Numbered from the stretch's first letter, positions 23,912 through 32,808 are shown. The stretch: 64,000 nucleotides of DNA from Lentzea albida (GCF_900111005.1 NZ_FOFV01000007.1:248001-312000), one strand, 5' to 3'. Notes: generated by a model not told the origin, from the letters alone. A program made the numbers and translations.

Positions 23912-23946
23912 TTGGATCGATGCACACCGTGGTTACAACGTTGTAA
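23912..23946 (+). promoter_or_regulatory. Promoter with LacI-type palindromic operator for the GH43 gene
   Basis: TTACAACGTTGTAA (23933-23946) is a perfect 14-bp palindrome with the central CG step typical of LacI/GalR-family operators; flanking GG/CC extends the symmetry. TTGGAT at 23912-23917 and TACAAC at 23934-23939 (16-base spacer) could be -35 and -10, so a bound repressor would cover the -10. No LacI-family gene lies in the window. Confidence 0.65.
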
Positions 23947-23968
23947 ACCCTGCAGATTGGACGAGACG

Positions 23969-25453
23969 TTGTCGTCGAAGATCGTCACCTCAGTTCTCGC
24001 CGCCCTGCTGCTGGGCGGCGTTCCGGCCGTGACCTCGTCCGCGGCCGCCGTGCCCGACTTCTCCACAGCGGAGGCCGGCAACCCGATCGTGGACGGGTGG
24101 TACGCCGACCCCGACGTCGCGTACTACGACAACAAGCACTGGATCTTCCCGACGTCGTCGCGGCCCTACGACGAGCAGACGTACCTGGACGCCTTCTCCT
24201 CCACCGACCTCGTCAACTGGACCAAGCACCCCAACGTGCTGACGACGGCCGACGTCTCCTGGGCGCGCCGGGCCGTGTGGGCGCCGGCGCCCGTGCAGCG
24301 CAACGGCAAGTACTACCTGTACTTCGGCGCCAACGACATCCAGAGCAACTCCGAGCTGGGCGGCATCGGCGTCGCGGTCGCCGACCGGCCGGAGGGGCCG
24401 TACCGGGACGCGATCGGCAAGCCGCTGATCGCCCAGTTCGTCAACGGCGCGCAGCCCATCGACCAGGACGTGTTCATCGACGACGACGGTCAGGCCTACA
24501 TGTACTACGGCGGTTGGGGCCACTCCAACGTCGTGAAGCTCAACGCGGACATGACGAGCCTCGGCCGGTTCGCCGACGGCAGCACGTACAAGGAGATCAC
24601 GCCGGCGAACTTCACCGAGGGTTCGCAGATGTTCAAGCGCAACGGCAAGTACTACTTCATGTGGTCCGAGGACGGCTGGACCGGCCCGAACTACGCGGTG
24701 TCGTACGCGATCTCCGACTCGCCCACCGGGCCGTTCACCAAGATCAGCCGTGTGCTGAGCCAAGATGCTTCCGTGGCAAGGGGTTCCGGCCACAACTCGG
24801 TGATCAACGTGCCCGGCACGGACATCTGGTACATCGTCTACCACCGCCGGCCGTTGAGCCGCACGGGCGCCAACGACCGGCAGATCGCCTACGACCGCAT
24901 GACCTTCAACGCCGACGGCACCATCCAGCCGGTGACCATGCGGGTCAAGGACAACTTCGACGACCGCAACGCCGTCGGCTGGACCACGCACGGCGGCACC
25001 TGGTCGGCGAGCGCCGGCCGGTACGAGACCGGGGCCTCGTTCGGCGGGAAGTCCTTGCTGGACACGAACTTCTCGAACTTCGTGCAGGACGTCGACGTCA
25101 TCCCGAGGTCCGCGGCCGGAGACAGCGGCGTCGTGTTCCGCGCGACGGGCGCGGCCACCGGCACGGACAGCTACCGCGGCTACTACGCCGGCATCACCGG
25201 CACCGGGCGGGTCGTGCTCGGCAAGGCGGACAACAACTGGACGCAGCTCGCGTCGGCACCGGTGACCGTCCGGCCGAACACCGCGCACCACCTGCGGGTG
25301 GAGGCGATCGGCTCGTCGATCAAGGTGTTCGTCGGCGACATGACCACGCCGAAGATCACGGTCACCGACAGCAGCTTCTCCAGCGGCGCCAACGGGGTGC
25401 GCGTCTTCAACACCGGTGCGGCGTTCGACGGCTTCGCCGTCGCCCACCGCTAG
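23969..25453 (+). CDS. Secreted glycoside hydrolase family 43 enzyme with C-terminal lectin-like domain
   Basis: A protein of about 494 aa. A signal peptide (SVLAALLLGGVPAVTSSAAA) is followed by a five-bladed GH43 domain (about residues 35-330): NPIVDGWYADPDVAYYDNKH contains the catalytic-base Asp, QPIDQDVFIDDDGQAYMYYG the pKa-modulating Asp, and TEGSQMFKRNGKYYFMWSE the general-acid Glu. The C-terminal ~170 residues (starting VKDNFDDRNAVGWTTHGGTW) look like a concanavalin-like DUF1080/LamG-type binding domain. Activity is probably arabinofuranosidase, xylosidase or arabinanase. TTG at 23969 is taken as start, since the signal peptide begins there; an upstream ATG at 23912 is less likely, as it would swallow the operator. 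Confidence 0.85.
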   Translation: MSSKIVTSVLAALLLGGVPAVTSSAAAVPDFSTAEAGNPIVDGWYADPDVAYYDNKHWIFPTSSRPYDEQTYLDAFSSTDLVNWTKHPNVLTTADVSWARRAVWAPAPVQRNGKYYLYFGANDIQSNSELGGIGVAVADRPEGPYRDAIGKPLIAQFVNGAQPIDQDVFIDDDGQAYMYYGGWGHSNVVKLNADMTSLGRFADGSTYKEITPANFTEGSQMFKRNGKYYFMWSEDGWTGPNYAVSYAISDSPTGPFTKISRVLSQDASVARGSGHNSVINVPGTDIWYIVYHRRPLSRTGANDRQIAYDRMTFNADGTIQPVTMRVKDNFDDRNAVGWTTHGGTWSASAGRYETGASFGGKSLLDTNFSNFVQDVDVIPRSAAGDSGVVFRATGAATGTDSYRGYYAGITGTGRVVLGKADNNWTQLASAPVTVRPNTAHHLRVEAIGSSIKVFVGDMTTPKITVTDSSFSSGANGVRVFNTGAAFDGFAVAHR

Positions 25454-25463
25454 GCCTCGTGAA

Positions 25464-25499
25464 GGGGCGTTCGGTCCTCGGAGGACCGAACGCCGCCCC
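25464..25499 (+). terminator. Terminator of the GH43 gene
   Basis: GGGGCGTTCGGTCCT and AGGACCGAACGCcGCCCC form a 15-bp stem with one bulged C and a 3-base loop, 10 bases after the stop codon. Confidence 0.8.
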
Positions 25500-25539
25500 G
25501 CGTCCGTTTGGGCACGACCTCCACGGGTAGCCGCCACGC

Positions 25540-26160
25540 ATGCGCATCAGCCGCAAGCCCACGGGTGAGAAGTTCTTCGAGCTGTTCACCGAGATCGGCA
25601 GGAACATCGGCGCGAGCGTGGAGTTGCTGCGCACGTTCGTGCGCGCGCCCGTCGAGCAACGCGCGGAGCTGGCCGAGCGGATGCACGCCCTGGAGAACGC
25701 CGGGGACGACGCGACGCACGCGATCATCCAGCACCTCGACCGGTCGTTCGTGACGCCGTTCGACCGGGAGGACATCTACCGGCTGGCCTCCACCCTGGAC
25801 GACGTCGTCGACCACATGGACGCCGCCGTCGACCTCGCGACCCTCTACCGCGTGGGCGAGCTGCCGGACGGTGTCGCGGCGCAGACCGACCTGCTGTGCC
25901 GGGCCGCCCGGCTCACCGCGGAGGCGATGCCGCGGCTCGCGGAGCCGCAGGAGCTCACGGCGTTCTGGGTCGAGGTCAACCAGCTCGAGAACGAGGCCGA
26001 CCAGGTCTACCGGCGGCTGCTGTCGGAGCTGTTCAACGGGCAGCGCGACGCCCTGGAGGTCATGAAGCTCAAGGACGTCGTGGACGAACTGGAGGCCGCC
26101 GCCGACGCCTTCGAGCACGTGGCCGACGCCGTGCACTCGATCGCGGTCAAGGAAGCGTGA
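25540..26160 (+). CDS. DUF47/PhoU-like protein, Pit accessory factor
   Basis: A 206-aa all-helical protein of the DUF47 (PhoU-like) family. FFELFTEIGRNIGASVELLR at the N-terminus, ALENAGDDATHAIIQHLDRS, PFDREDIYRLASTLDDVVDH and LENEADQVYRRLLSELF carry the E/D-x-x-x-D metal-binding repeats typical of PhoU folds. DUF47 genes are nearly always next to pit phosphate transporter genes and are thought to modulate transport. Here the transporter start overlaps the stop codon (TGATG), so the two are translationally coupled. Confidence 0.9.
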   Translation: MRISRKPTGEKFFELFTEIGRNIGASVELLRTFVRAPVEQRAELAERMHALENAGDDATHAIIQHLDRSFVTPFDREDIYRLASTLDDVVDHMDAAVDLATLYRVGELPDGVAAQTDLLCRAARLTAEAMPRLAEPQELTAFWVEVNQLENEADQVYRRLLSELFNGQRDALEVMKLKDVVDELEAAADAFEHVADAVHSIAVKEA

Positions 26161-27149
26161 TGCCGACCGCCGGACTGGTGCTCGTGGTGGTCCTGGCGCT
26201 CGCCTTCGACTTCACCAACGGGTTCCACGACGCGGCCAACGCCATCGCCTCCGCCGTGTCCACCCGCGCGCTCACCCTGCGCGCCGCCCTCTCGCTCGCC
26301 GCGGTGATGAACCTGATCGGCGCGCTGCTGGGCACCGGCGTCGCCGTCACCATCGCCTCCGGCATCATCGACACCCCGGTCGGTGACGACGCGCTGCACG
26401 TCGTCACCGCCGCCCTGGTCGGTGCCATCACCTGGAACCTGGTCACCTGGTACTTCGGCCTGCCGTCGTCGTCCTCGCACGCCCTGGTGGGCGGCCTGGT
26501 CGGGGCGGCGCTGGCGTCCGCGACGACCGTGCACTGGTCCGGCGTGCTGGAGAAGGTCGTCATCCCGATGGTCGTCTCCCCCGTCGTCGGACTGGTGCTG
26601 GGCTACGTCGTCATGACGGTGATCCTGTGGACCTTCCGCAACGCCAACGCCCACCGGGCGGGCCGCCTCATGCGCCGAGCACAGGTGTTCTCCGCCGCGA
26701 GCCTCGCGCTGGGACACGGCCTGCAGGACGCGCAGAAGAGCATGGGCGTCATCGTTCTCGCGTTGGTGGTCAGCAGCCGGCAGGACGACTATTCCGTGCC
26801 GTTGTGGGTCATCGTGGCGTGCGCGCTGGCGTTGTCGGCCGGGACGTACGCGGGCGGTCTGCGGATCATGCGGACCCTGGGAAGGCGGATCTTCCACCTC
26901 ACGCCGCCCCACGGTTTCGCCGCCGAGCTGTCGGCCTCCTCGGTGCTGTACGCGACCGCGTTCCTCTTCCACGCCCCGATCTCGACGACGCACGTCATCA
27001 CGTCGGCGGTGATGGGCGTCGGCGCGACCACCCGACGCTCGGCGGTGCGCTGGTCCGTGGCCGCCGACATCGCCAAGGGGTGGGTGCTGACCCTGCCCGC
27101 CTCCGCCGCCGTCGCGGCCGGCGCCTACGGGGTCGTGGGTTTGTTGTGA
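26160..27149 (+). CDS. pit: Low-affinity inorganic phosphate transporter (PiT family)
   Basis: A 329-aa, about ten-TM PiT transporter. The N-terminal half has DFTNGFHDAANAIASAVSTR (the family's GFHDxANAxA signature) and WYFGLPSSSSHALVGGLVGA; the C-terminal half has the matching repeat SLALGHGLQDAQKSMGVI and FLFHAPISTTHVITSAVMGV. These inverted repeats bind phosphate with metal and proton or sodium. The ATG overlaps the DUF47 stop codon. It imports inorganic phosphate or metal-phosphate complexes. Confidence 0.92.
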   Translation: MPTAGLVLVVVLALAFDFTNGFHDAANAIASAVSTRALTLRAALSLAAVMNLIGALLGTGVAVTIASGIIDTPVGDDALHVVTAALVGAITWNLVTWYFGLPSSSSHALVGGLVGAALASATTVHWSGVLEKVVIPMVVSPVVGLVLGYVVMTVILWTFRNANAHRAGRLMRRAQVFSAASLALGHGLQDAQKSMGVIVLALVVSSRQDDYSVPLWVIVACALALSAGTYAGGLRIMRTLGRRIFHLTPPHGFAAELSASSVLYATAFLFHAPISTTHVITSAVMGVGATTRRSAVRWSVAADIAKGWVLTLPASAAVAAGAYGVVGLL

Positions 27150-27242
27150 AGCCGTGACGCAGCCGGGGTTTCGGCCGGGCCCGGCGGGTACTCGACAGGC
27201 ACGTCGAGCACCACGCAGCCCCTCCAGCCACCGGGAGCTCCC

Positions 27243-27476
27243 ATGCCGGCCTCTCCGTCCCCCGGCCTCGGTCGTGTCATCACCTACCTCAACCCCGACG
27301 CGCTGCACCCCGACGCCTACGTGCGCGGCGTCGTGTCCGGGTCGCACGTCGTCGATCCGGAGACCGGGCGTTCGTGGGTGCCGGTGCTGCTGCCGAACGG
27401 GTCCACGACCGTCCTCGACACCGTGAACATCCTGCGCGTGCAGGAGGCCGACCAGGACGGCAACTCCAAGGTTTGA
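27243..27476 (+). CDS. Small protein of unknown function, 77 aa
   Basis: I do not recognise this protein. It reads MPASPSPGLGRVITYLNPDA, then YVRGVVSGSHVVDPETGRSW, and ends in a charged tail. The middle looks like two or three beta strands with turn sequences (DPETG, PNGST). An SD-like GGGAG is 6 bases before the ATG. It follows the pit gene by 93 bases without a clear terminator and precedes the glycosyltransferase by 120 bases. Confidence 0.6.
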   Translation: MPASPSPGLGRVITYLNPDALHPDAYVRGVVSGSHVVDPETGRSWVPVLLPNGSTTVLDTVNILRVQEADQDGNSKV

Positions 27477-27596
27477 GCGGGTGGACCACGGGGTATCCAC
27501 CGTGGCGCCCTGATCCCCAGGGCGGTTGAGGACTCCGAGTTGAGCAGACAGCTCGTCACGACGTGCTCGTCACACGCCAACAATCGGAGTGACCAA

Positions 27597-28754
27597 TTGA
27601 AGATCGCCATGGTGTCCGTCCACGGAGGCCCGCTCGCCGAGGCCTCCGGTCCGCAGGAGGACACCCCCGTCGCCGGGCTGTCGGCCGCGTTGGCCAGGCA
27701 GGGACACGAGGTGACGGTCTACCACCGCCGGGACCGCCCGGACGCGCCGGAGAGGGTCCGCACCGCCCGCGGTGTCGAGGTGGTGCTGGTGCCCGCCGGG
27801 CCGCTCGAGCCGCTCGCGGACGAGCACGTGCTGCCGCACATCGGTGACTTCACCGCCTTCCTCCTGCGGGACTGGGCCTCGTCCGCGCCGGACGTCGTGC
27901 ACGGGCACCGCTGGATGTCCGGCATGGTGAGCGTGCTCGGCGGCCGCCGGGCCGGTGTCCCGGTCGTGCAGACGTTCCACTCGCTCGCGGCCGCGGAGCA
28001 GCGCGACTGTCCCGCCGAGGCCGTTCCGGACGAGCGCCGCAGGATCGAGGTGCTGGTGGGCAGGGAGGCGGCGCACGTCACCGCCGGCAGCGCCGGTGAG
28101 GCGTTCGAGCTCGCCAGGACCGGGGTGAAGCGCACGAAGATCTCCGTCGTGCCCGGCGGTGTCGACGTCGCGGCGTTCACCCCCGAGGGCCCGCGGGCGC
28201 CACGCGACCGGCCGTTCCGGGTCGTCACTCCGCTGCACCGCCGGCACACGGGCGCCGTCGTCACCGCGCTGGCCCGGATCGACGGTGCGGAACTGGTCGT
28301 CAGCGGGCTTCCGGCCCAGGGCGACCCCGTGGTCGAGAAGCTGCGCGAGCACGGGCGGCAGGCCGGCGCGAAGGTCGTGTTCACCAGGTCCGTCACGCCG
28401 GAACTGCTGCGCTCCGCCGACGCCGTCGTGTGCGCGTCGTCGTACGAGCCGTCCGGCGCGCTGGCGCTCGAGGCGATGGCCTGCGGTGTGCCGGTCGTCG
28501 CGAGTGCCGTGGACGCGCTGGCCGACGTCGTCGTGGACGGCGTGACCGGCCTGCTCGTGCCGGCCGGCGAGCAGGAGGGCCTGGCGCGGGCGTTGCGCTC
28601 GCTCCTGCTGAACGACACGTTGCGCGACGAGTTCTCCGTGGCGGGCCACGACCGCGTCATGGCCCGGTACTCCTGGGACCACGTCGCCGCCGACTTCCTG
28701 CGCGTCTACGAACGCGCGGGTGCGGCCACCGGTACGCCGATCGTGGCCCGATGA
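27597..28754 (+). CDS. Glycosyltransferase, GT4-type (GT-B fold)
   Basis: A protein of about 385 aa with a GT-B fold. The N-terminal domain begins IAMVSVHGGPLAE and has APDVVHGHRWMSGMVSVLGG, the acceptor-side pattern of GT4 enzymes. The C-terminal domain has KISVVPGGVDVAAFTPEGPR and the sugar-nucleotide-binding E-x7-E motif in YEPSGALALEAMACGVPVVA. Such enzymes add hexose from UDP- or GDP-sugars to lipids, polysaccharides or small molecules. TTG at 27597 (GGAGTGA upstream) is favoured over a start further 5', because the Rossmann strand starts right there. The following hydrolase may be in the same operon. Confidence 0.82.
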   Translation: MKIAMVSVHGGPLAEASGPQEDTPVAGLSAALARQGHEVTVYHRRDRPDAPERVRTARGVEVVLVPAGPLEPLADEHVLPHIGDFTAFLLRDWASSAPDVVHGHRWMSGMVSVLGGRRAGVPVVQTFHSLAAAEQRDCPAEAVPDERRRIEVLVGREAAHVTAGSAGEAFELARTGVKRTKISVVPGGVDVAAFTPEGPRAPRDRPFRVVTPLHRRHTGAVVTALARIDGAELVVSGLPAQGDPVVEKLREHGRQAGAKVVFTRSVTPELLRSADAVVCASSYEPSGALALEAMACGVPVVASAVDALADVVVDGVTGLLVPAGEQEGLARALRSLLLNDTLRDEFSVAGHDRVMARYSWDHVAADFLRVYERAGAATGTPIVAR

Positions 28755-28840
28755 CCACCTCGAAACGTGACGACGTTCCGCGTTTGCGGGCGCCCCGCCG
28801 GGGCTACCTCCTCGGCACCCCGACAGAAGCGAGCGGAGCC

Positions 28841-29608
28841 ATGACCTCAAGTTCAACCGGACAGCTGCGATCGCTGGCGCGCGAACACGTCGCCGTCGCC
28901 GCGCTCACCATCCCGCGCCTGCTGCGCCACCCGGTGTGGCGCAAGGCGAACCCCCACGAGGGCGCGGGTCTCGGCGTGGTGCTGGTGCCCGGTTTCGGGG
29001 CGAGCGACCTCAGCCTGACCTTCGCGAGCACCTGGCTGCGCGACCGCGGTTACGTGCCGGTGGGCGCGGGCGTCGGGTTCAACGTCGGGTGCACCTCCGA
29101 GCTGGTGGACCGCGTCGAGCAACGCCTGGAGGAGCACGCCGAGGCCACCGGCGGACCGGTGGTGCTGTTCGGGCAGAGCCGCGGTGGCGGCCTCGCCCGG
29201 CTGGCCGCCGTCCGCCGCCCCGACCTGGTGCGCGGGCTGGTGATGCTCGGCAGCCCGCTGCTCGACCCGCTGGGCGCGCACCCGCACGTGCTGCTCGCCG
29301 CGAAGGCGCTGGCGGGGCTGTCCGCGCTCGGCGTGCCCGGTCTCATGGACACCGACTGCTTCTCGGGCACGTGCTTCGAGGACAACGTCGCCGCGGCCAC
29401 CGCCGCCCTGGAGGTGCCCGCGGTGTCGGTGTACTCCAAGTCGGACGGCATCGTGCCGTGGCAGCTGTCCCTCGACCCGTCCGCCGAGTGCGTCGAGGTG
29501 CACAGCACGCACACCGGCATGGGCGTCGACCCGGACGTGTACGTCGCCCTCCGGCCGCGCCTCGCCGCGTGGGCGGCTGAGCGGTTCGACCTGCGCGCGA
29601 CCGGGTGA
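28841..29608 (+). CDS. Alpha/beta hydrolase-fold esterase/lipase-like protein
   Basis: A protein of about 255 aa. VLVPGFGASDLSL is the oxyanion-hole region, VVLFGQSRGGGLARLAA gives the G-x-S-x-G nucleophile Ser, YSKSDGIVPW the acid Asp, and STHTGMGVDPDVY the likely catalytic His. There is no signal peptide, so it acts in the cytosol. ATG at 28841 has AGCGGAG; an alternative ATG at 28751 overlaps the glycosyltransferase stop (ATGA) and would add 30 residues. Either way it follows that gene closely and may act on its product. It is followed by a repeat region. Confidence 0.8.
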   Translation: MTSSSTGQLRSLAREHVAVAALTIPRLLRHPVWRKANPHEGAGLGVVLVPGFGASDLSLTFASTWLRDRGYVPVGAGVGFNVGCTSELVDRVEQRLEEHAEATGGPVVLFGQSRGGGLARLAAVRRPDLVRGLVMLGSPLLDPLGAHPHVLLAAKALAGLSALGVPGLMDTDCFSGTCFEDNVAAATAALEVPAVSVYSKSDGIVPWQLSLDPSAECVEVHSTHTGMGVDPDVYVALRPRLAAWAAERFDLRATG

Positions 29609-29975
29609 GGCGTGGCCGGGTGGGGTGTTGAGCGGTCCCACCTGCGCGTGGCCGGGTACGTGTGGTCGGGTGAGGTGCTGAGCCGCCCGACCCGCGCGCG
29701 GCCGTGAGGCGTAACCAGGTGACGTGCCGAACAGCCCCACCCGCGCGTGGCCGTGAGGCGTGGCCAGGTGACGTGCCAAGCAGCCCTACCCGCGCGTGGT
29801 CGGGCGACGCGCGGCCGGATGAGGTGCCGGGGCCGCTCAACGTGCGCGTGGGCGCGTGAGGTGCTGAGCGGCTCGCGCGTGACCGGGTGCAGTGCCGAGC
29901 AGTCCGACCTGCGCGGCAGCGTGAGGCGCGGCACCTCACCCGGTGACGCCCGGTTGAACCGGCCCACTCCTGGTT
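29609..29975. repeat. Degenerate tandem repeat array, about 49-bp unit
   Basis: The gap between the hydrolase and decarboxylase genes is filled by six to eight decaying copies of one unit built from GTGAGGCGTGGCC, AGGTGACGTGCCGA, GCAGCCC and ACCCGCGCGTGG. The two best copies, at 29704-29752 and 29753-29801, are 43 of 49 identical. Other copies are truncated or drifted. Open frames exist on both strands but differ between copies, so I call it non-coding. It is not a CRISPR: units are contiguous, without unique spacers. Confidence 0.7.
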
Positions 29976-29986
29976 AGCCCTCCCCC

Positions 29987-31456
29987 ATGGACCAGAACAG
30001 GGCACCGGTGCTGGAAGCACTGCAGGAGTACCGCGAACGCGGCTACACGCCGTTCACCCCGCCCGGCCACCGCCAGGGCCGCGGCGCCGACCCGCGCGTG
30101 CTCGAGGTCCTCGGCGAGGCCCTGTTCGCGGCCGACGTCATCCCGGTCAACGGCCTCGACGACCGCCTGAACAGCAAGGGCGTCGTCGAGGAGGCCCAGC
30201 AGCTGATGGCCGAGGCGGTGGACGCCGAGCGGGCGTTCTTCTCCACCTGCGGCAGCTCGCTGTCGGTGAAGAGCGCCATGCTGTCGGTCGCCGGACCGCA
30301 CGAGAAGCTCATCGTGCCGCGCCACGCGCACAAGTCGGTCGTCTCGGCGCTGATCCTGAGCGGCGTCTCGCCGGTCTGGCTCTCACCGCACTGGGACGCC
30401 GAACGCCACCTCTCCCACCCGCCGGGCCCGGACGAGGTGCGCGCCCTGTTCGAGGCGGAACCCGAGGCCAAGGGCATGCTGCTGGTGACGCCCAACGACT
30501 ACGGCTCCTGCGGCGACATCGCGGCGATCGCCGCCGTCTGCCACGAGTTCGGCAAGCCGCTGATCGTGGACGAGGCGTGGGGCGCGCACCTGCCGTTCCA
30601 CCCCGACCTGCCGCCGTGGGGCATGGACGCCGGTGCCGACGTCGTCGTCACCAGCGTGCACAAGTCCGGCGCCGCGGTGGAGCAGAGCTCGGTGTTCCAC
30701 CTCCAGGGCGACCTGGTCGACCCGAACGTGCTCAAGGCCCGCGAGGACCTCCTCGCCACGACGAGCCCGACGTCCATCGTCTACGCCACCCTCGACGGCT
30801 GGCGACGGCACATGGTGCAGCACGGCGAGGAGCTGCTGACCGCGACGCTGGAACTGGCCCGCTCGACGCGTGCCGCGATCAACGACCTGCCCGGCCTGCG
30901 CGTGATGGGCGAGGCGGAGTTCGTCGGGAGGGACCTGGCCGCCTCGATCGACCCGCTCAAGATGACGATCGACGTGTCCGGGCTCGGCATCAGCGGCTAC
31001 CAGGCCACCGACTGGCTGCGCGAACACCAGCGCGTCACCCTGGGGCTGTCCGACCACCGGCGGGTCGTCGCGCAGTTCACCCACGCCGACGACCACCGGA
31101 CGGCGGCCGTCCTGCTCGACGCCCTGGAGGCGCTGGTCAAGGCGGCGGACGGCTTCCCGGCGCCACCGCCGGTCGACCTGCCCTCGCCGGACGAGCTGCA
31201 GCTGGAGACGGCGATGCTGCCCCGCGACGCGTTCTTCGCCGAGATCGAGCAGGTCGGCGCGGACGAGGCGGTGGGGCGGATCAGCGCCGAGATGGTCACG
31301 CCGTACCCGCCCGGCGCGCCCGCGATCCTGCCGGGTGAGGTGATCAACCGGGAGGTCGTGGACTACGTGCGCAGCGGGCTCGACGCCGGGATGGAGCTGC
31401 CGGACCCCGCCGACGCGGAGCTGACGTCGTTCCGGGTGGTGGCGCGCAATCAGTGA
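29987..31456 (+). CDS. Orn/Lys/Arg decarboxylase-family PLP enzyme
   Basis: A 489-aa fold-type I PLP enzyme of the group III decarboxylase family (short form, like Bacillus SpeA). The start YRERGYTPFTPPGHRQGRGA contains the P-G-H motif, FFSTCGSSLSVKSAML the cofactor phosphate region, PLIVDEAWGAHLPFHPD the D-E-A-W-G-A-H motif, and VVVTSVHKSGAAVEQSSVFH the Schiff-base Lys. The C-terminal domain ends TPYPPGAPAILPGE, typical for the family. The substrate is probably arginine or lysine, giving agmatine or cadaverine. It stands alone; no spermidine synthase gene is near. Confidence 0.88.
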   Translation: MDQNRAPVLEALQEYRERGYTPFTPPGHRQGRGADPRVLEVLGEALFAADVIPVNGLDDRLNSKGVVEEAQQLMAEAVDAERAFFSTCGSSLSVKSAMLSVAGPHEKLIVPRHAHKSVVSALILSGVSPVWLSPHWDAERHLSHPPGPDEVRALFEAEPEAKGMLLVTPNDYGSCGDIAAIAAVCHEFGKPLIVDEAWGAHLPFHPDLPPWGMDAGADVVVTSVHKSGAAVEQSSVFHLQGDLVDPNVLKAREDLLATTSPTSIVYATLDGWRRHMVQHGEELLTATLELARSTRAAINDLPGLRVMGEAEFVGRDLAASIDPLKMTIDVSGLGISGYQATDWLREHQRVTLGLSDHRRVVAQFTHADDHRTAAVLLDALEALVKAADGFPAPPPVDLPSPDELQLETAMLPRDAFFAEIEQVGADEAVGRISAEMVTPYPPGAPAILPGEVINREVVDYVRSGLDAGMELPDPADAELTSFRVVARNQ

Positions 31457-31600
31457 GCCGGCCGCAGCATCCAAGCAGCCGCCAGCGGGCCGTCCACTCG
31501 AGACGATCCACACCGAACTACCCGGACGGGGCAGTTTGCCCGGCGCCCACGGGGGTAGCCGCATGACCGAAGCGGTACCCGCTCCCCACGGGAGGTCGTC

Positions 31601-32037
31601 ATGGCCCGGACCGAGATGACCACGCGCGCACCGGCGCAGAACGTGGCTCTGGCCGTCGCCGCCGTGTTCACGGCGGTCGGTGTCGCCGGCTTCATCCCGG
31701 CATCACCACGGGCTACGACACGATGTCGTTCGCCGGCCACGAGTCCGAGGCGATGCTGCTGGGGCTGTTCATGGTGTCGGTCCTGCACAACGTCGTGCAC
31801 CTCGCGTTCGGTGCCGCCGGGCTCCTGATGTCCCGGACACCGCACGGCGCGTACTCGTACCTCGTCGGCGGTGGTGTCGTCTACCTGCTGCTGTGGCTGT
31901 ACGGCCTGCTGGTCGACCACGACAGCGCGGCCAACTTCGTGCCGGTCAACGCGGCCGACAACTGGCTGCACCTGGGGCTCGGCGCCGGCATGACCGCTCT
32001 CGGGCTGGTGACGGGCCGCGGTCGCCGCAGGCACTGA
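31601..32037 (+). pseudogene. DUF4383 membrane protein gene broken by a one-base frameshift
   Basis: The first frame (ATG at 31601) encodes an N-terminus with one membrane helix, ending VAGFIPA before running out of frame. A second frame continues from about 31700 with ITTGYDTMSFAGHESEAMLL, then VLHNVVHLAFGAAGLLMSRT and two more helices to the TGA at 32037. Adding one G at CCCGG (31697-31701) would give FIPGITTGYD and one intact four-helix DUF4383 protein of about 145 aa, with the H-N-x-x-H motif. So this is either a fresh pseudogene or a sequencing error. It sits at the head of a signalling cluster. Confidence 0.8.
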
Positions 32038-32070
32038 CGCCCGAGCCCCGCACGACCCGACTGGACGAAG

Positions 32071-32808
32071 GTGAAGCTCGTGACACTGCACGAACCGGCG
32101 CTCGGCGAGTCCCTCGACGAGGTGACCAGGGCGTTGAACTCGCTGGAGGAGGCGCTCAGCCGCTCCGACGACCTGCCCGCGCTGGTCGAGCTGGTGCCCG
32201 CGCAGGTGCACCGCGCGGTGCCCGGTGCCGACGGGGTGTCGGTGACGCTGCTCGACGACGGCAAGCCGTACACGGCCTCGGCCACCAGTCAGCTGGTGGT
32301 GGACCTCGACGCCGTCGAGTACCGGGAGGACGCCGGACCGTGCGTCGACGCCGCGAAGACGAGGCAGCTCGTCCGGGCCGGGATGGACGAGGCGCTGGAG
32401 CGGTGGCCGGTGTTCGCGCGGGCGTGCCGGTCCGCCGGCATGGTCAGCTTCCTGTCCACCCCGCTGACCGTCGACGATCGGCACGCCGGTGCGATCAACG
32501 TCTATTCGACGCGCGACAACGGTTTCGCGGACCTCGACGTGCAGCTGCTGGGGCTCTACACCGCGGCGGCCGAGGTCGGGTTGCGCAGCCACAGCAGGTA
32601 CCTGCGGGCGTACGAGCTCTCCGAGCAGCTGCGCACCGCCCTCGACTCCCGCGCGGTGATCGACCAGGCCAAGGGGATCATGATGGCGGTGCACGGCATC
32701 ACGGCCGACGAGGCGTTCCGGTTGCTCGTCGCACAGTCCCAGCGGGAGAACCGCAAGTTGCGCGTCGTCGCGGAGGAGTTCGTGAGCGACGTCCTGAGCC
32801 GGCGATGA
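32071..32808 (+). CDS. GAF-ANTAR domain protein
   Basis: A 245-aa protein. Residues about 25-170 are a GAF domain (VSVTLLDDGKPYTASATSQL, REDAGPCVDAAKT, FLSTPLTVDDRHAGAINVYS). Residues about 180-240 are an ANTAR RNA-binding domain: LRTALDSRAVIDQAKGIMMA and ADEAFRLLVAQSQRENRKLR carry the conserved A-K-G and the aromatic/Ala residues. ANTAR proteins bind paired hexaloop hairpins in mRNA leaders and prevent termination, here probably in response to a GAF-sensed signal. GTG start at 32071. It follows the broken DUF4383 gene by 33 bases. Confidence 0.9.
   Translation: MKLVTLHEPALGESLDEVTRALNSLEEALSRSDDLPALVELVPAQVHRAVPGADGVSVTLLDDGKPYTASATSQLVVDLDAVEYREDAGPCVDAAKTRQLVRAGMDEALERWPVFARACRSAGMVSFLSTPLTVDDRHAGAINVYSTRDNGFADLDVQLLGLYTAAAEVGLRSHSRYLRAYELSEQLRTALDSRAVIDQAKGIMMAVHGITADEAFRLLVAQSQRENRKLRVVAEEFVSDVLSRR

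Noticed and set aside
29609-29986. Possible CRISPR array
   Set aside because: Units are contiguous, about 49 bp and drifted; there are no constant repeats with unique spacers, and no cas genes in the window.
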